Shown in pieces: positions 1 through 7,890 of a DNA stretch of 64,000 nucleotides. Positions within the stretch are counted from its first letter, which is position 1. The number at the start of each line of letters is the position of its first letter. The DNA is taken from positions 62,001 to 126,000 of the forward strand of contig NZ_CANMQQ010000006.1 of NCBI RefSeq assembly GCF_947500045.1, written 5' to 3'. This stretch comes from an uncultured Ruegeria sp. (GTDB lineage Bacteria; Pseudomonadota; Alphaproteobacteria; Rhodobacterales; Rhodobacteraceae). Both the position numbers and the translations under genes were made by a program. The notes under the pieces were generated by a model. That model made no database searches. It was given only the letters and a program-made list of their open reading frames with translations, and was not told the DNA's origin.

Positions 1-590
1 ACTATTACTTCGGCTTCGAACATCAGGGCGCGCTGCCCGATATCGTGGTTATGGGGAAACCCATTGGCAACGGTCATCCGCTGGGCGTGCTTGTGACAAC
101 CAAGGCGATTGCTGAAAGCTTCGATAACGGGATCGAGTTTTTTTCGACCTTCGGCGGCTCCACCTTGTCCTGTCGGCTAGGGAAAGAGGTGCTGGACATT
201 GTCGATGACGAAGGCCTGCAAGAGAACGCCCGTTCCATGGGGGGGCGCTTGATGGATGGGCTTAGACAGATCGAAGCCGGCTTCGCCTGCGTTGGCGATG
301 TGCGCGGTATGGGCCTATTTCTCGGCGTAGAGCTGATTAACCCGGACGGATCGGAAAGCAGTGAGATTTGCAGCTACGTCAAAAACCGGATGCGTGATCA
401 CCGCATCCTGATCGGCAGCGAGGGACCGAAAGACAATATCCTGAAAATCCGACCACCGCTGACGATCGACGCGGACGACGTAGATATGATCCTTTGGACG
501 CTGCGCGATGTGCTTGAAGAGGTTGGAGGCTATAAACCACCCCCCGCGTGTGACCATGATCACCATCATGCGGGCTGCGGCTGCTGCTAA
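1..590 (+). CDS. Class III (PLP) aminotransferase, C-terminal part (5' end outside window)
   Basis: The gene enters from the left edge in frame 3, and about 195 codons are visible. It is the C-terminal half of a fold-type I, class III aminotransferase. The motif VVMGKPIGNGHPLG carries the PLP-binding lysine, followed by the usual STFGGSTLSC segment and the C-terminal small domain (VRGMGLFLGVEL; LKIRPPLTI). These enzymes move an amino group between an amine or omega-amino acid and a keto acid in the cytoplasm. The substrate cannot be read from this half. The last 13 residues (CDHDHHHAGCGCC) form a His/Cys-rich tail that the fold does not need and that could bind metal. The stop is followed by a hairpin at 601-620. 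The family is secure; the specific function is unknown. Confidence 0.85.
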   Translation, partial: YYFGFEHQGALPDIVVMGKPIGNGHPLGVLVTTKAIAESFDNGIEFFSTFGGSTLSCRLGKEVLDIVDDEGLQENARSMGGRLMDGLRQIEAGFACVGDVRGMGLFLGVELINPDGSESSEICSYVKNRMRDHRILIGSEGPKDNILKIRPPLTIDADDVDMILWTLRDVLEEVGGYKPPPACDHDHHHAGCGCC

Positions 591-620
591 AAAAACAAAA
601 CCCCGGCGAAATTGCCGGGG
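588..620 (-). terminator. Rho-independent terminator of the hemP operon
   Basis: A perfect 7-bp stem (CCCCGGC/GCCGGGG, loop of 6) at 601-620. Read on the minus strand it is followed by TTTTGTTTTTTT, so it is a strong terminator for the leftward hemP operon. It may also stop the rightward aminotransferase, although the plus-strand T tract is poor. Confidence 0.75.
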
Positions 621-635
621 TCTTGCTACCACCGA

Positions 636-1112
636 TCAGTGGAGCACCGAAATTGGGGGTTGGTGCCCGGTCGTCGGCATCGGTATGGCTGCGGTCATGC
701 GGCGCAGTGCCAGACCCAGTTCTTCGGACAATGAGGCCAGAGCTGGTGCAAAATCGGGCCGTACGATCAGTGAGGCCATCATCATTGCGTCTTCGCGCGC
801 ACCTTCGGAAGCGGCTGCAATCATCTGGGCAAAACAGTTCTCATCCGCCCCCAGACACACACATCCTAGCCCGTGACGCACCAGAGGCCGACGGCCATGA
901 TGCGCACAAAGTGAGCAGAGCCGATCCAGCGCCAGCATCGTGGCGCGCCCTTGATCTGCACCCAGCGCAATATTGAAATCACTTGCTGCATTGGTGCGGC
1001 CCTCGGCCCCGTCACCCCAAAGACGCAGATACATCACTGCACCGGCCTCAATGGGGCTCATGTCAGACAGGCGGCCAACGGCGGCCCCGCCACGCGATGA
1101 AGGTGTGTTCAT
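636..1112 (-). CDS. Uncharacterised protein coupled to hemP
   Basis: A 158-residue protein I do not recognise. It has no signal peptide or membrane segment. It is rich in Ala, Met and Cys; a CSLCAHH stretch (about residues 66-72) and CVCLGADENCF (about 84-94) could be metal or haem ligands, but this is only a possibility. Its ATG overlaps the hemP stop by 4 bp (ATGA), so the two are translationally coupled, and a strong terminator follows at 588-620. The coupling suggests a role in haem or iron uptake. That is inference from context. Confidence 0.6.
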   Translation of the reverse strand: MNTPSSRGGAAVGRLSDMSPIEAGAVMYLRLWGDGAEGRTNAASDFNIALGADQGRATMLALDRLCSLCAHHGRRPLVRHGLGCVCLGADENCFAQMIAAASEGAREDAMMMASLIVRPDFAPALASLSEELGLALRRMTAAIPMPTTGHQPPISVLH

Positions 1113-1276
1113 TTTGTCAGGATCAGTTTGCCTGCGCGGGTGATGCGCAACGTATACAGCTGATCGCCCAGCTCGATATGGGCCAGATTACCGCCATTAG
1201 TGAGGTCTTCGGCCTTGTGAGCCGGAAGCATCGAAACAGCATAGCTTTGGGTCGAGGAAGGGGTTTGCATGTTCAT
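1109..1276 (-). CDS. hemP: Hemin uptake protein HemP
   Basis: A 55-residue protein with the HemP signature at its C-terminus (LYTLRITRAGKLILTK) after a variable N-terminal half. HemP is a small cytoplasmic protein found with haem and iron uptake genes; in other bacteria it affects expression of the haem receptor. I chose the ATG at 1276 because GGAG lies 8 nt upstream; the longer reading from 1306 has no comparable ribosome binding site. It is the first gene of a two-gene operon with the 158-residue gene. No haem receptor or ABC transporter is in the window. I could not identify a convincing iron box in the AT-rich upstream region (1277-1499). Confidence 0.85.
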   Translation of the reverse strand: MNMQTPSSTQSYAVSMLPAHKAEDLTNGGNLAHIELGDQLYTLRITRAGKLILTK

Positions 1277-1499
1277 CGGGACATCTCCAGAGCGTCTTTG
1301 GCACATGGCCTTATCTGCGTTTGTTTCGCTTGATCTGGCTGACCCACATTTGGGTTGGCTATCTGTTCACAAACTTAATCTGATTAAAATAGTAAGGTTT
1401 GTCAAGCTTCGGTTTTGCAATCATCTTCTGGTATCACTATTGCGCGACCGCGCGCCGCGAATTAGGCATTGAATACAGACAATAAAGGCAGAATCGCAG

Positions 1500-2174
1500 A
1501 TGACGGCAGTTGTAGTTTTTGATCTGGATGGCACTCTGGTGGACAGCCTCGCCGACATCGCAGCTGCAGCGAACCGCATGTTGTGCGACCAAGGCCATCC
1601 CACCCTGCCCAAAGAGACAATCGGCGGATTCGTGGGAAACGGCCTGCCCAAACTGGTCGAGCGCGTGATGATCCATTGCGGAATGGACACGGTGCGCCAC
1701 GCGGAACTAACACAGCTTACATTGACACATTACAATGCAGGCGCGTGTGATCAGACGACAGTTTATCCTGGAGTGCTCGAGGCGTTGGATGAACTTCAAG
1801 GAATGGGTTGTGCGCTTGGCGTCTGCACCAACAAACCCGAGGCTCCGGCCCGGCATGTGCTGGGCGAACTGAAACTATTGCCTTATTTCGATACCGTGTA
1901 CGGCGGCGATACATTGGACACTCGTAAGCCAGATCCGGCGCATCTGTACGCCAGCTTCAAGGCATTGCCAGTCGTTGGACCGCAGATTTTCGTCGGTGAT
2001 AGTGAGGTGGATGCCGAAACAGCCCAACGTGCGAAGGTGCCGTTTTTACTGTTTGAAAAGGGGTATCGCAAATCACCAGTCGCGGACCTGCCGCACACAT
2101 TCAGCTATGACAATAGCGCCAAATTACCCGTGCTTGTTCGGCATATCTTGCAGGACGCAGCTTTGCAGGCATAG
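1500..2174 (+). CDS. gph: Phosphoglycolate phosphatase (HAD family)
   Basis: A 224-residue HAD hydrolase. Motif I is VFDLDGTLVDS (residues 6-16, nucleophile Asp8 and acid/base Asp10), motif II lies around GVCTNKP, motif III is the Lys in TRKPDPAHL, and motif IV is IFVGDSEVDAE. The helical cap between motifs I and II matches the Gph group. Gph removes phosphate from 2-phosphoglycolate, which arises from DNA end repair or Rubisco oxygenation. The length is typical. It is monocistronic, transcribed away from hemP, with a hairpin after the stop. Another small-molecule HAD phosphatase cannot be excluded, because cap residues decide specificity. Confidence 0.85.
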   Translation: MTAVVVFDLDGTLVDSLADIAAAANRMLCDQGHPTLPKETIGGFVGNGLPKLVERVMIHCGMDTVRHAELTQLTLTHYNAGACDQTTVYPGVLEALDELQGMGCALGVCTNKPEAPARHVLGELKLLPYFDTVYGGDTLDTRKPDPAHLYASFKALPVVGPQIFVGDSEVDAETAQRAKVPFLLFEKGYRKSPVADLPHTFSYDNSAKLPVLVRHILQDAALQA

Positions 2175-2187
2175 GCCTGAAAAAATT

Positions 2188-2223
2188 GAGGGGCCGGCCA
2201 AGGGGGTAAGAAGCCAGCCCCTC
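2188..2223 (+). terminator. Hairpin after gph
   Basis: An inverted repeat GAGGGGC(c)GGC / GCC(a)GCCCCTC with a 14-nt loop lies 13 nt after the gph stop. There is no T tract, so termination is plausible but not certain. The rest of the 2175-2385 gap shows no gene. Confidence 0.4.
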
Positions 2224-2385
2224 ATCGGGGGAATTTAGTGAAAGTGGTTGGGCACGCTGGCCCGGTAGTTAATAAGAAGTTAACGCACCCGCGCGATACG
2301 CGAAATTGGGGGATTCCCGTAGTGCCGCAATTTTTTCTCCGAAATTCGGCAAATTTCCGCGCGCACAAGTCCCGATAGCCGAGTT

Positions 2386-3558
2386 TTATACGGCCTGTGC
2401 AGCCGCTGCCCGCGCGATTACCAACTCTTCGTTTGTAGGAATGACCATCAATTTCACACGGGACAGATCAGTCGAAATAACTCGCCAGTTATCAGCGTTA
2501 GCATCATGGTCCAGCTCAATCCCCAGCCATCCCATGTCGGTACAGATACGGTCGCGGATATAGGTCGAGTTCTCGCCGATCCCGCCGGTAAACACGACGG
2601 CATCCAAACCACCCAGAACAGCGGCAAGTGCCCCCAACTCACGGCGGATACGAAACGTATAATAGTTGATGGCGTTGCGTGCGCCCGGTGTATCCGAGGA
2701 TTCGAGGGTACGCATATCATTCGTCATCCCCGAAAGACCCAACAGCCCGGATTTGCGATAAAGAAGATCAGAAATTTCATCCGCACTCATGCCCCTCTGA
2801 TCCATGAGATACAGAACAACGCCCGGATCCAGCTGGCCGCAGCGCGTTCCCATCGGCAAACCATCCATGGCCGAGAACCCCATGCTTGACCCAACCGAGC
2901 GGCCGCCGATCATGGCACACATCGATGCTCCGTTCCCAAGATGAGCTACGACCACCCGCCCACCGTGTATCAGCGGAGCTGTCTTGGCCAGATGATCCGA
3001 AATGTAATCATAACTCAGCCCGTGGAAACCATAGCGCCGAACGCCCATGTCATAATACTCGGTCGGCAATGCGAAGGTGTCATTGACCCACGGGTGATGA
3101 CGGTGAAAGGCCGTATCAAAACAGGCAACCTGCTTTGCGTCCGGGAACCTGTCCATAGCGGTACGAGCGCCATGCAGATTGTAGGGTTGATGCAGGGGCG
3201 CAAAAGGCTCAAGCTTTTCCAGCATTCGCAAACTGTCGGGGGTCAGTAGTATGGGCCTGTCGTTGTCTGGCCCACCATGCACAATGCGATGCCCTACTGC
3301 CACCACTCGTGCCGAAGGGAACTGCTGCTCCAGCAGATCCAGAATATAGTCCAACGCGCTGGCTTGATCGCGCAGGGCCTCAGACGTGGTATCCGCAATT
3401 ACCCGACCATCGACGGCACTTGCACTGATGCTGGCCGCCGGACTGCCGATGCGTTCAACCTCACCCGAGCAGATCAAAATCGGGTCGGCGTCACCAGACG
3501 TGAACAATCCGAACTTCAGCGATGATGACCCCGAATTCAGCGTGATTATATATTCCAT
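2386..3558 (-). CDS. ackA: Acetate kinase
   Basis: A 390-residue ASKHA kinase. It begins with ITLNSGSSSLKFGLF (phosphate-binding motif with the conserved Asn), has HRIVHGG near residue 95, CFDTAFH (catalytic Asp region) near 145, AHLGNGASMCA near 205, and FTGGIGENS near 325. It interconverts acetate + ATP and acetyl phosphate + ADP in the cytoplasm. Its ATG shares one base with the stop of the upstream MaoC/PTA gene (TGATG), so translation is coupled and the two form an acetyl-CoA/acetyl-P/acetate unit. In this genome it could also handle the acetyl phosphate made by Xsc. Confidence 0.95.
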   Translation of the reverse strand: MEYIITLNSGSSSLKFGLFTSGDADPILICSGEVERIGSPAASISASAVDGRVIADTTSEALRDQASALDYILDLLEQQFPSARVVAVGHRIVHGGPDNDRPILLTPDSLRMLEKLEPFAPLHQPYNLHGARTAMDRFPDAKQVACFDTAFHRHHPWVNDTFALPTEYYDMGVRRYGFHGLSYDYISDHLAKTAPLIHGGRVVVAHLGNGASMCAMIGGRSVGSSMGFSAMDGLPMGTRCGQLDPGVVLYLMDQRGMSADEISDLLYRKSGLLGLSGMTNDMRTLESSDTPGARNAINYYTFRIRRELGALAAVLGGLDAVVFTGGIGENSTYIRDRICTDMGWLGIELDHDANADNWRVISTDLSRVKLMVIPTNEELVIARAAAAQAV

Positions 3559-4943
3559 CAGATCCCGTCCGACATTCGTGCTGCGTGCAGGGCTGCCACA
3601 GCACAGGAAGCCAACCGCGCCTTTTCATCATCCGCGCGGCTGTTTAGGATAATCGGTACCCGAGCGCCAAGAACGACTCCGGCCGCTTCGGCGTGGGCAA
3701 TATAGGTCAGCTGCTTGGCCAGCATGTTGCCCGCATCCAGATTGGGCACAACCAGAACATCCGCACGACCAGCCACCTCGGACACGATACCCTTGGTCCG
3801 TGCAGCCGCAATGCTGACCGCATTGTCCATGGCAAGCGGCCCGTCGACCAGACCGCCCCTGATCTGCCCCCGGTCGGCCATCTTCGACAGCAGCGCTGCA
3901 TCAATGGAAGATCGGATTGCCGGGGTTACCGTCTCGACCGCTGACAAGACACCGACTTTCGGCGCCCCTATCCCGATCGAGATCGCCAGATCAATCGCGT
4001 TTTGCGTGATATCGATTTTAGTCTCCAGGTCGGGTTCGATATTGATCGCTGCATCTGTCACTAATAAAGGGTGCGGCTGACCGGGAACATCCATGACAAA
4101 GACATGGGTAAAGCGACGCCCCATACGAAGGCCACGCTCGCGCCGAAGTGCCGCCCGCAGCAGTTCATCAGTGTGCAAGTGCCCCTTCATCAAGGCTTGG
4201 GCCTGCCCATCCGCAACCAGATCAACCGCCCTATTGGCAGCATCCAAATGATTTCGGACTGGTATTATCTCGGTGTCACCCAGCGGCAATTCGATCTCGC
4301 GCGCCGCGGCAGCAATCTTATCAGGATCTCCGATCAGGATCGGCTTGATGATGGTTTCGCGGGCAGCCAGCAAAGCACCGCCCAGCGCGTTGGGCTCTTC
4401 CGGGGCAACAACGGCGGTGCGGATCGGTGGCAGCGGGCGCGAACGATCAAGCAGCGCGTCAAAATGGCGATGTCTCTGCAAGACCAGACCGGGCACCTCG
4501 ATCTCATTGAATGACATCTCTTTTTCAGGCGCGACGACGACCGCCGTACCTGAGACAATCAGCGCCCCATCGCTGAGCCGGACAACGATGGTTTCCATCA
4601 CGACCTCGCGGTTCCCGCGCTTTTCAAGAACCTTGACGCGCGCAGTCAGCTCGTCCCCTGCTAAGGCATGCATACTGAATTCGAAACTCTGCGACTTATA
4701 TAGCGTACCTGCCCCCGGCAGGACATTTCCCAGAACCGCCGAGATCAGCGCACCAACGAACATGGCCGGGGCGATGGCCTCGTTCAACTGATCGCCATCG
4801 CCGTCTTCGGTGGACAGGTGTAAGGGATTGTGGTTGCCCGAGTTTGAGGCAAAAACAAAGAAATCATCTTCGGTGCAAATCCGTGTCAGTTCAGCAGTAT
4901 CGCCAACCTGTAACTGATCATATGGCTTGTTGTGGTATTGCAT
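3558..4943 (-). CDS. MaoC-like hydratase fused to phosphate acetyl/butyryltransferase
   Basis: A 461-residue fusion. Residues about 1-145 are a MaoC/hot-dog domain (ICTEDDFFVFASNSGNHNPLH, with the Asp/His typical of R-specific enoyl-CoA hydratases). Residues about 160-461 are a PTA_PTB domain (PNALGGALLAARE; LVTDAAINIEPDLETK; VDGPLAMDNAVS; VVPNLDAGNMLAKQL). The PTA part transfers an acyl group between CoA and phosphate. Placement directly before ackA makes it the probable phosphotransacetylase of this organism. I chose the ATG at 4943, which has GAGAGG just upstream; an in-frame ATG at 4976 has no ribosome binding site. The role of the MaoC domain is unknown; it may bring in a longer acyl-CoA substrate. 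Confidence 0.88.
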   Translation of the reverse strand: MQYHNKPYDQLQVGDTAELTRICTEDDFFVFASNSGNHNPLHLSTEDGDGDQLNEAIAPAMFVGALISAVLGNVLPGAGTLYKSQSFEFSMHALAGDELTARVKVLEKRGNREVVMETIVVRLSDGALIVSGTAVVVAPEKEMSFNEIEVPGLVLQRHRHFDALLDRSRPLPPIRTAVVAPEEPNALGGALLAARETIIKPILIGDPDKIAAAAREIELPLGDTEIIPVRNHLDAANRAVDLVADGQAQALMKGHLHTDELLRAALRRERGLRMGRRFTHVFVMDVPGQPHPLLVTDAAINIEPDLETKIDITQNAIDLAISIGIGAPKVGVLSAVETVTPAIRSSIDAALLSKMADRGQIRGGLVDGPLAMDNAVSIAAARTKGIVSEVAGRADVLVVPNLDAGNMLAKQLTYIAHAEAAGVVLGARVPIILNSRADDEKARLASCAVAALHAARMSDGI

Positions 4944-5019
4944 AGCGCCTCTCAGCGGCTGTTTTGCACCGACCATTATGAGATTTCAGTTAAACATCCA
5001 ATGACATTCACAGGGTTTT

Positions 5020-6312
5020 CTAGGGCTGAAAACCAGCAGGCACACCGAATATTGGCCGATCAAGCGTTGTTCCCGTCAACGCATCCAGGAACGCGACAAG
5101 ATCAGCGATCTGCTCGTCCGTCAATTCTTGCTGCGCAATATCGATTTTATGGCGCTGTCGATCCATCTCCCGACTGTCCTCCCAGACGATGAAATCGACC
5201 TTCTCCAACCAAGGCACCTTGGGTAGAGCCGCCATATCCGGGGTCCAGGCAGCAAGGCTTTCCCGAGGGTTCAGGTGATGGCGGATGATCCCCTCAAGAT
5301 CGGGGAAAGCACCGTTGTGACCATAGGGGGCGGTTTTGGAGACATTCCGCAGCATGGGCGTGCGGAACCGATAGGCGTCTTCCAACCGGTTGCTTTCCCC
5401 CACCCGACCCACATCGCGCGCATAGGGATCCCACTGCCGGGTCTTGCCCGGACCAAACGGGGGCAGCCCCAGCGCATGGAATTTCTGATCCGAAAGCAGC
5501 GGGCCAGAGTGGCAAGAGGCACACTCTGCATCACCAAAGAACAGGTTCATTCCCTCTTGTTGCTGCGGCGTCAGGGCCGAGCTGTCTCCGGCCAGATACT
5601 GATCGAATGGGCTGTCGGTACTGCGCCATTCCACAGCCATGAAAGCAGCAAGAACGTTCGCGATCTGGGTGATCGTGATATCCTCGGTCGTTTCAACCTC
5701 ATCGAACGCAGCCACGAAGGCGGCACCATACCTCGGATCGATCCGTACGCGTTTGGCTAGGATCGGCCAGCCCTTGTCGATCCGATCGTGCACCGCGCCT
5801 GTGACCTGATTCTCGGCCACATTCCCGGCCATCTCGAATTGCGAGGTCAGCGGGAACAGCGCCTGCGCGGCCAGTATCGAGTTCAACCCGTTGGGCAGCC
5901 ATTCCTGCGCCGGAGAATTGAAGCCATTGCCATACACATCAGAGATGCTGAGGCGTCCGTCATGGAAAACCGTATGGATGTCCTTTGCGCCCAGGTTCCA
6001 CAGCCCGGGCGAATTGCGCGGGATACGTTTGCGAATCTTGTCCGCGCCGCTTCCGGGGGTTCGATCCGGCCCAAGCCCGTGCCCGCCCTCGCCAATGCCC
6101 AGCGACAGTCCGTCCGAGGTGCCAAAATCCGGGTGATGGCAATGGGCGCAGGCGATGTTCTGGTTGCCAGACAGGATCGGATCGTAAAACAGTTGATGAC
6201 CAATGGCGGCCTGTTCCATATCAAAGGGGATGAAATCATCATCAGTCAGCGGGCGCGGCAGGTCTTGTGCCGTAGCGGCCCCGGCCAACAGGAAGGCAGC
6301 CCCATGCGCCAG
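5020..6312 (-). CDS. Di-heme cytochrome c peroxidase/MauG-like protein, probable non-ATG start
   Basis: About 430 residues with two haem c motifs, CAHCH near the N-terminus and CASCH in the second half, and the typical HDGRL and PYGHNGAFPDLEGI segments. This is the bacterial di-heme peroxidase/MauG family, which is periplasmic. The start is a problem. The frame stays open to an ATG at 6729, but everything beyond about 6312 is antisense to a good Sel1 gene. The residues just before the mature protein (LAHGAAFLLAGAATAQD) look like a signal peptide with an AxA-type cleavage site and can only be reached from a CTG at 6312 or a nearby alternative codon. The family is secure, the start is not. The substrate is unknown: peroxide or an oxidative protein modification. 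Confidence 0.8.
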   Translation of the reverse strand: MAHGAAFLLAGAATAQDLPRPLTDDDFIPFDMEQAAIGHQLFYDPILSGNQNIACAHCHHPDFGTSDGLSLGIGEGGHGLGPDRTPGSGADKIRKRIPRNSPGLWNLGAKDIHTVFHDGRLSISDVYGNGFNSPAQEWLPNGLNSILAAQALFPLTSQFEMAGNVAENQVTGAVHDRIDKGWPILAKRVRIDPRYGAAFVAAFDEVETTEDITITQIANVLAAFMAVEWRSTDSPFDQYLAGDSSALTPQQQEGMNLFFGDAECASCHSGPLLSDQKFHALGLPPFGPGKTRQWDPYARDVGRVGESNRLEDAYRFRTPMLRNVSKTAPYGHNGAFPDLEGIIRHHLNPRESLAAWTPDMAALPKVPWLEKVDFIVWEDSREMDRQRHKIDIAQQELTDEQIADLVAFLDALTGTTLDRPIFGVPAGFQP

Positions 6313-6774
6313 ATTGTATTTGCACTTTTCTGTCTCGCGACACCTGCGCTGGCCGAACTGGAACAAGCGCGCGATCTGATGGAAGCCGGAGAATTTGAGG
6401 CCGCCCGCGAAGAGCTTCTGCCAGCCGCCAGCTCTGGCAATGCCGAAGCCGAAGAACTGATCGGCGTAATGTATGGGCTGGGTCTTGGGGTTGACCAAGA
6501 CTATGAGCGGGCGTTCGAATGGTACCTGCGCGCCTCGCTGAAAGGCCATCCCGGCGCGCAGTCGGGGATTGGCTGGTATTACGAGCTGGGTCTGGGCCTG
6601 CCCGCGCCTGATCTGGTGCGGGCGTATATGTGGTACACGCTCAGCGCTATTGGCGGCGATCCCGATGCAGCGATCAGCCTTGAGGAAGTGGTCAAGAAGA
6701 TGTCGCCGGAGCAGATCGAAAAGGCGCATGTTCTGGTCAACGACTACAAAGGGTGGATGTACCCGTTTCGGTAA
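6304..6774 (+). CDS. Sel1-repeat (TPR-like) secreted protein
   Basis: A 156-residue protein with a clear signal peptide (MRQIVFALFCLATPALA) followed by Sel1-like repeats: AEELIGVMYGLGLGVDQDYE, AFEWYLRASLKGHPGAQSG, and AYMWYTLSAIGGDPDA. Such solenoids bind other proteins in the periplasm. The start is supported by GGAAGG 7 nt upstream. A much longer open frame from 5788 is antisense to the peroxidase gene and is not used. The gene is divergent from the di-heme peroxidase, and the two starts touch or overlap by about 9 bp, so they may share control or function. A hairpin at 6775-6798 follows. Confidence 0.8.
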   Translation: MRQIVFALFCLATPALAELEQARDLMEAGEFEAAREELLPAASSGNAEAEELIGVMYGLGLGVDQDYERAFEWYLRASLKGHPGAQSGIGWYYELGLGLPAPDLVRAYMWYTLSAIGGDPDAAISLEEVVKKMSPEQIEKAHVLVNDYKGWMYPFR

Positions 6775-6798
6775 GGGTCGGGCCGTAAAGCCCGACCC
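6775..6798. terminator. Bidirectional hairpin between the Sel1 gene and dctP
   Basis: A perfect 9-bp inverted repeat GGGTCGGGC/GCCCGACCC with a 6-nt loop lies directly between two convergent stops (6774 and 6805). It probably stops transcription from both sides, although there is no long T run on either strand. Confidence 0.6.
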
Positions 6799-6804
6799 AT
6801 CGAT

Positions 6805-7866
6805 TTAGTTCAGATCCGCATCGCGCGAAGAATTCACATCTGCCTCAGCCGCTGCAACTGCTTCGGTCAGTGCAGTGAACACCTCATCACCACGGGCAAC
6901 ATTGGTCTGGAACCACTCGTAAACCGGGGTTGCGGCGTCTTTGAACGCGGCTTTCTGATCAGGTGTTGGCACGTAAAGGTCACCGCCACCTGCAACGAAA
7001 TCCTCGTAGGCCTGGATCGACTTGCGTTTGGGCGAGGCAAAAGTTGCCTGCTGCAGAGCATAGAAACCATCGACAACAACACGGCGCATGTCCTCGGGCA
7101 TCTCTTGGAATTTGGCGTTGTTCATCCACCACAGCGCGCCCATATAGGCGTGACCATCCAGCGTGACGTATTGAAGACCCGCATCGGGGAACTTCATGCC
7201 CATGATGTCGGTAATCCCATTCTTGGACCCCTCGACAACACCGGTCTGGAAGCTGGTGAACAGTTCAGGCCACGGGATCGGGGTCGGCGAGGCACCGAGA
7301 GCTTTCACCAACTCCTGCGGCAGGTCAGCGACCACGGTGCGGATTTTCAGGCCTTCCATATCGGCAGGCTCAGCAACACGGCGCTGCGTGTTGGCAAAGT
7401 TGCGCCAGCCGCCGGTATTGCCGATGGTCATCAGACGTATCGCACCGCCGGAATCCTCCAGTGCCATGTCACGCATCTGCCTGGTGAAATCACCTGACAG
7501 AACATGCTCGGCTATCCGGTCGTCGGCCATCAGATAGGGTAGGTCCAACACCTGAACATAGGGGAAGATGCCAGAAGCGCCGCCCGAAGTTGAGATGTAG
7601 ATGTCGATGGTCCCATCCGCCACGCCCTGCAGGCATTCTGCCCCGTTCGAACACAGCTGCGTGCCGATGAACAGTTCGACTTCGATTGCACCGTTCGAAG
7701 CGGCCTCGACGTAGTTTTTGAAGACGACCAGGCCGTCATAATCCTCGTCGTTTTCGTTCGAGTTGGCAGTAGCGCGCAACGTATAATCAGCAGCTGCTGC
7801 CGCCATGGCGGATGCAGCCACCAGCGATGTGGCCACCGCTGCGGTTTTGATAAATCTTCTGAGCAT
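6805..7866 (-). CDS. TRAP transporter substrate-binding protein (DctP family)
   Basis: A 353-residue periplasmic solute receptor. It has a signal peptide (about residues 1-26, ending AMAAAAAD). The DctP fold is seen in VFKNYVEAASNGAIEVELF, DGTIDIYISTSG, MEGLKIRTV (the region with the conserved carboxylate-binding Arg) and PWPELFTSFQTGVVEGSKN. It delivers an organic anion to the DctQM permease encoded directly upstream. It is the last gene of a six-gene operon that starts with an SsuD-like monooxygenase. I infer the substrate to be an organosulfonate, possibly a sulfo-sugar or its glycoside, from these neighbours alone. Confidence 0.9.
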   Translation of the reverse strand: MLRRFIKTAAVATSLVAASAMAAAAADYTLRATANSNENDEDYDGLVVFKNYVEAASNGAIEVELFIGTQLCSNGAECLQGVADGTIDIYISTSGGASGIFPYVQVLDLPYLMADDRIAEHVLSGDFTRQMRDMALEDSGGAIRLMTIGNTGGWRNFANTQRRVAEPADMEGLKIRTVVADLPQELVKALGASPTPIPWPELFTSFQTGVVEGSKNGITDIMGMKFPDAGLQYVTLDGHAYMGALWWMNNAKFQEMPEDMRRVVVDGFYALQQATFASPKRKSIQAYEDFVAGGGDLYVPTPDQKAAFKDAATPVYEWFQTNVARGDEVFTALTEAVAAAEADVNSSRDADLN

Positions 7867-7890
7867 GCGTTTCCTCCCTGTGGTACTCAG

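Noticed and set aside
1277-1499. Iron-responsive operator (Irr, RirA or Fur type) before hemP
   Set aside because: The region is AT-rich with TTGACA on the minus strand, but no repeat with the right spacing or symmetry could be found, so no site is claimed.
5788-6303. Long plus-strand reading frame continuous with the Sel1 gene
   Set aside because: It is antisense to the haem-binding peroxidase gene, and the signal peptide and ribosome binding site place the true Sel1 start at 6304.
6313-6729. N-terminal extension of the di-heme peroxidase to an ATG at 6729
   Set aside because: It is antisense to the Sel1 protein and places the signal peptide in the middle of the protein.
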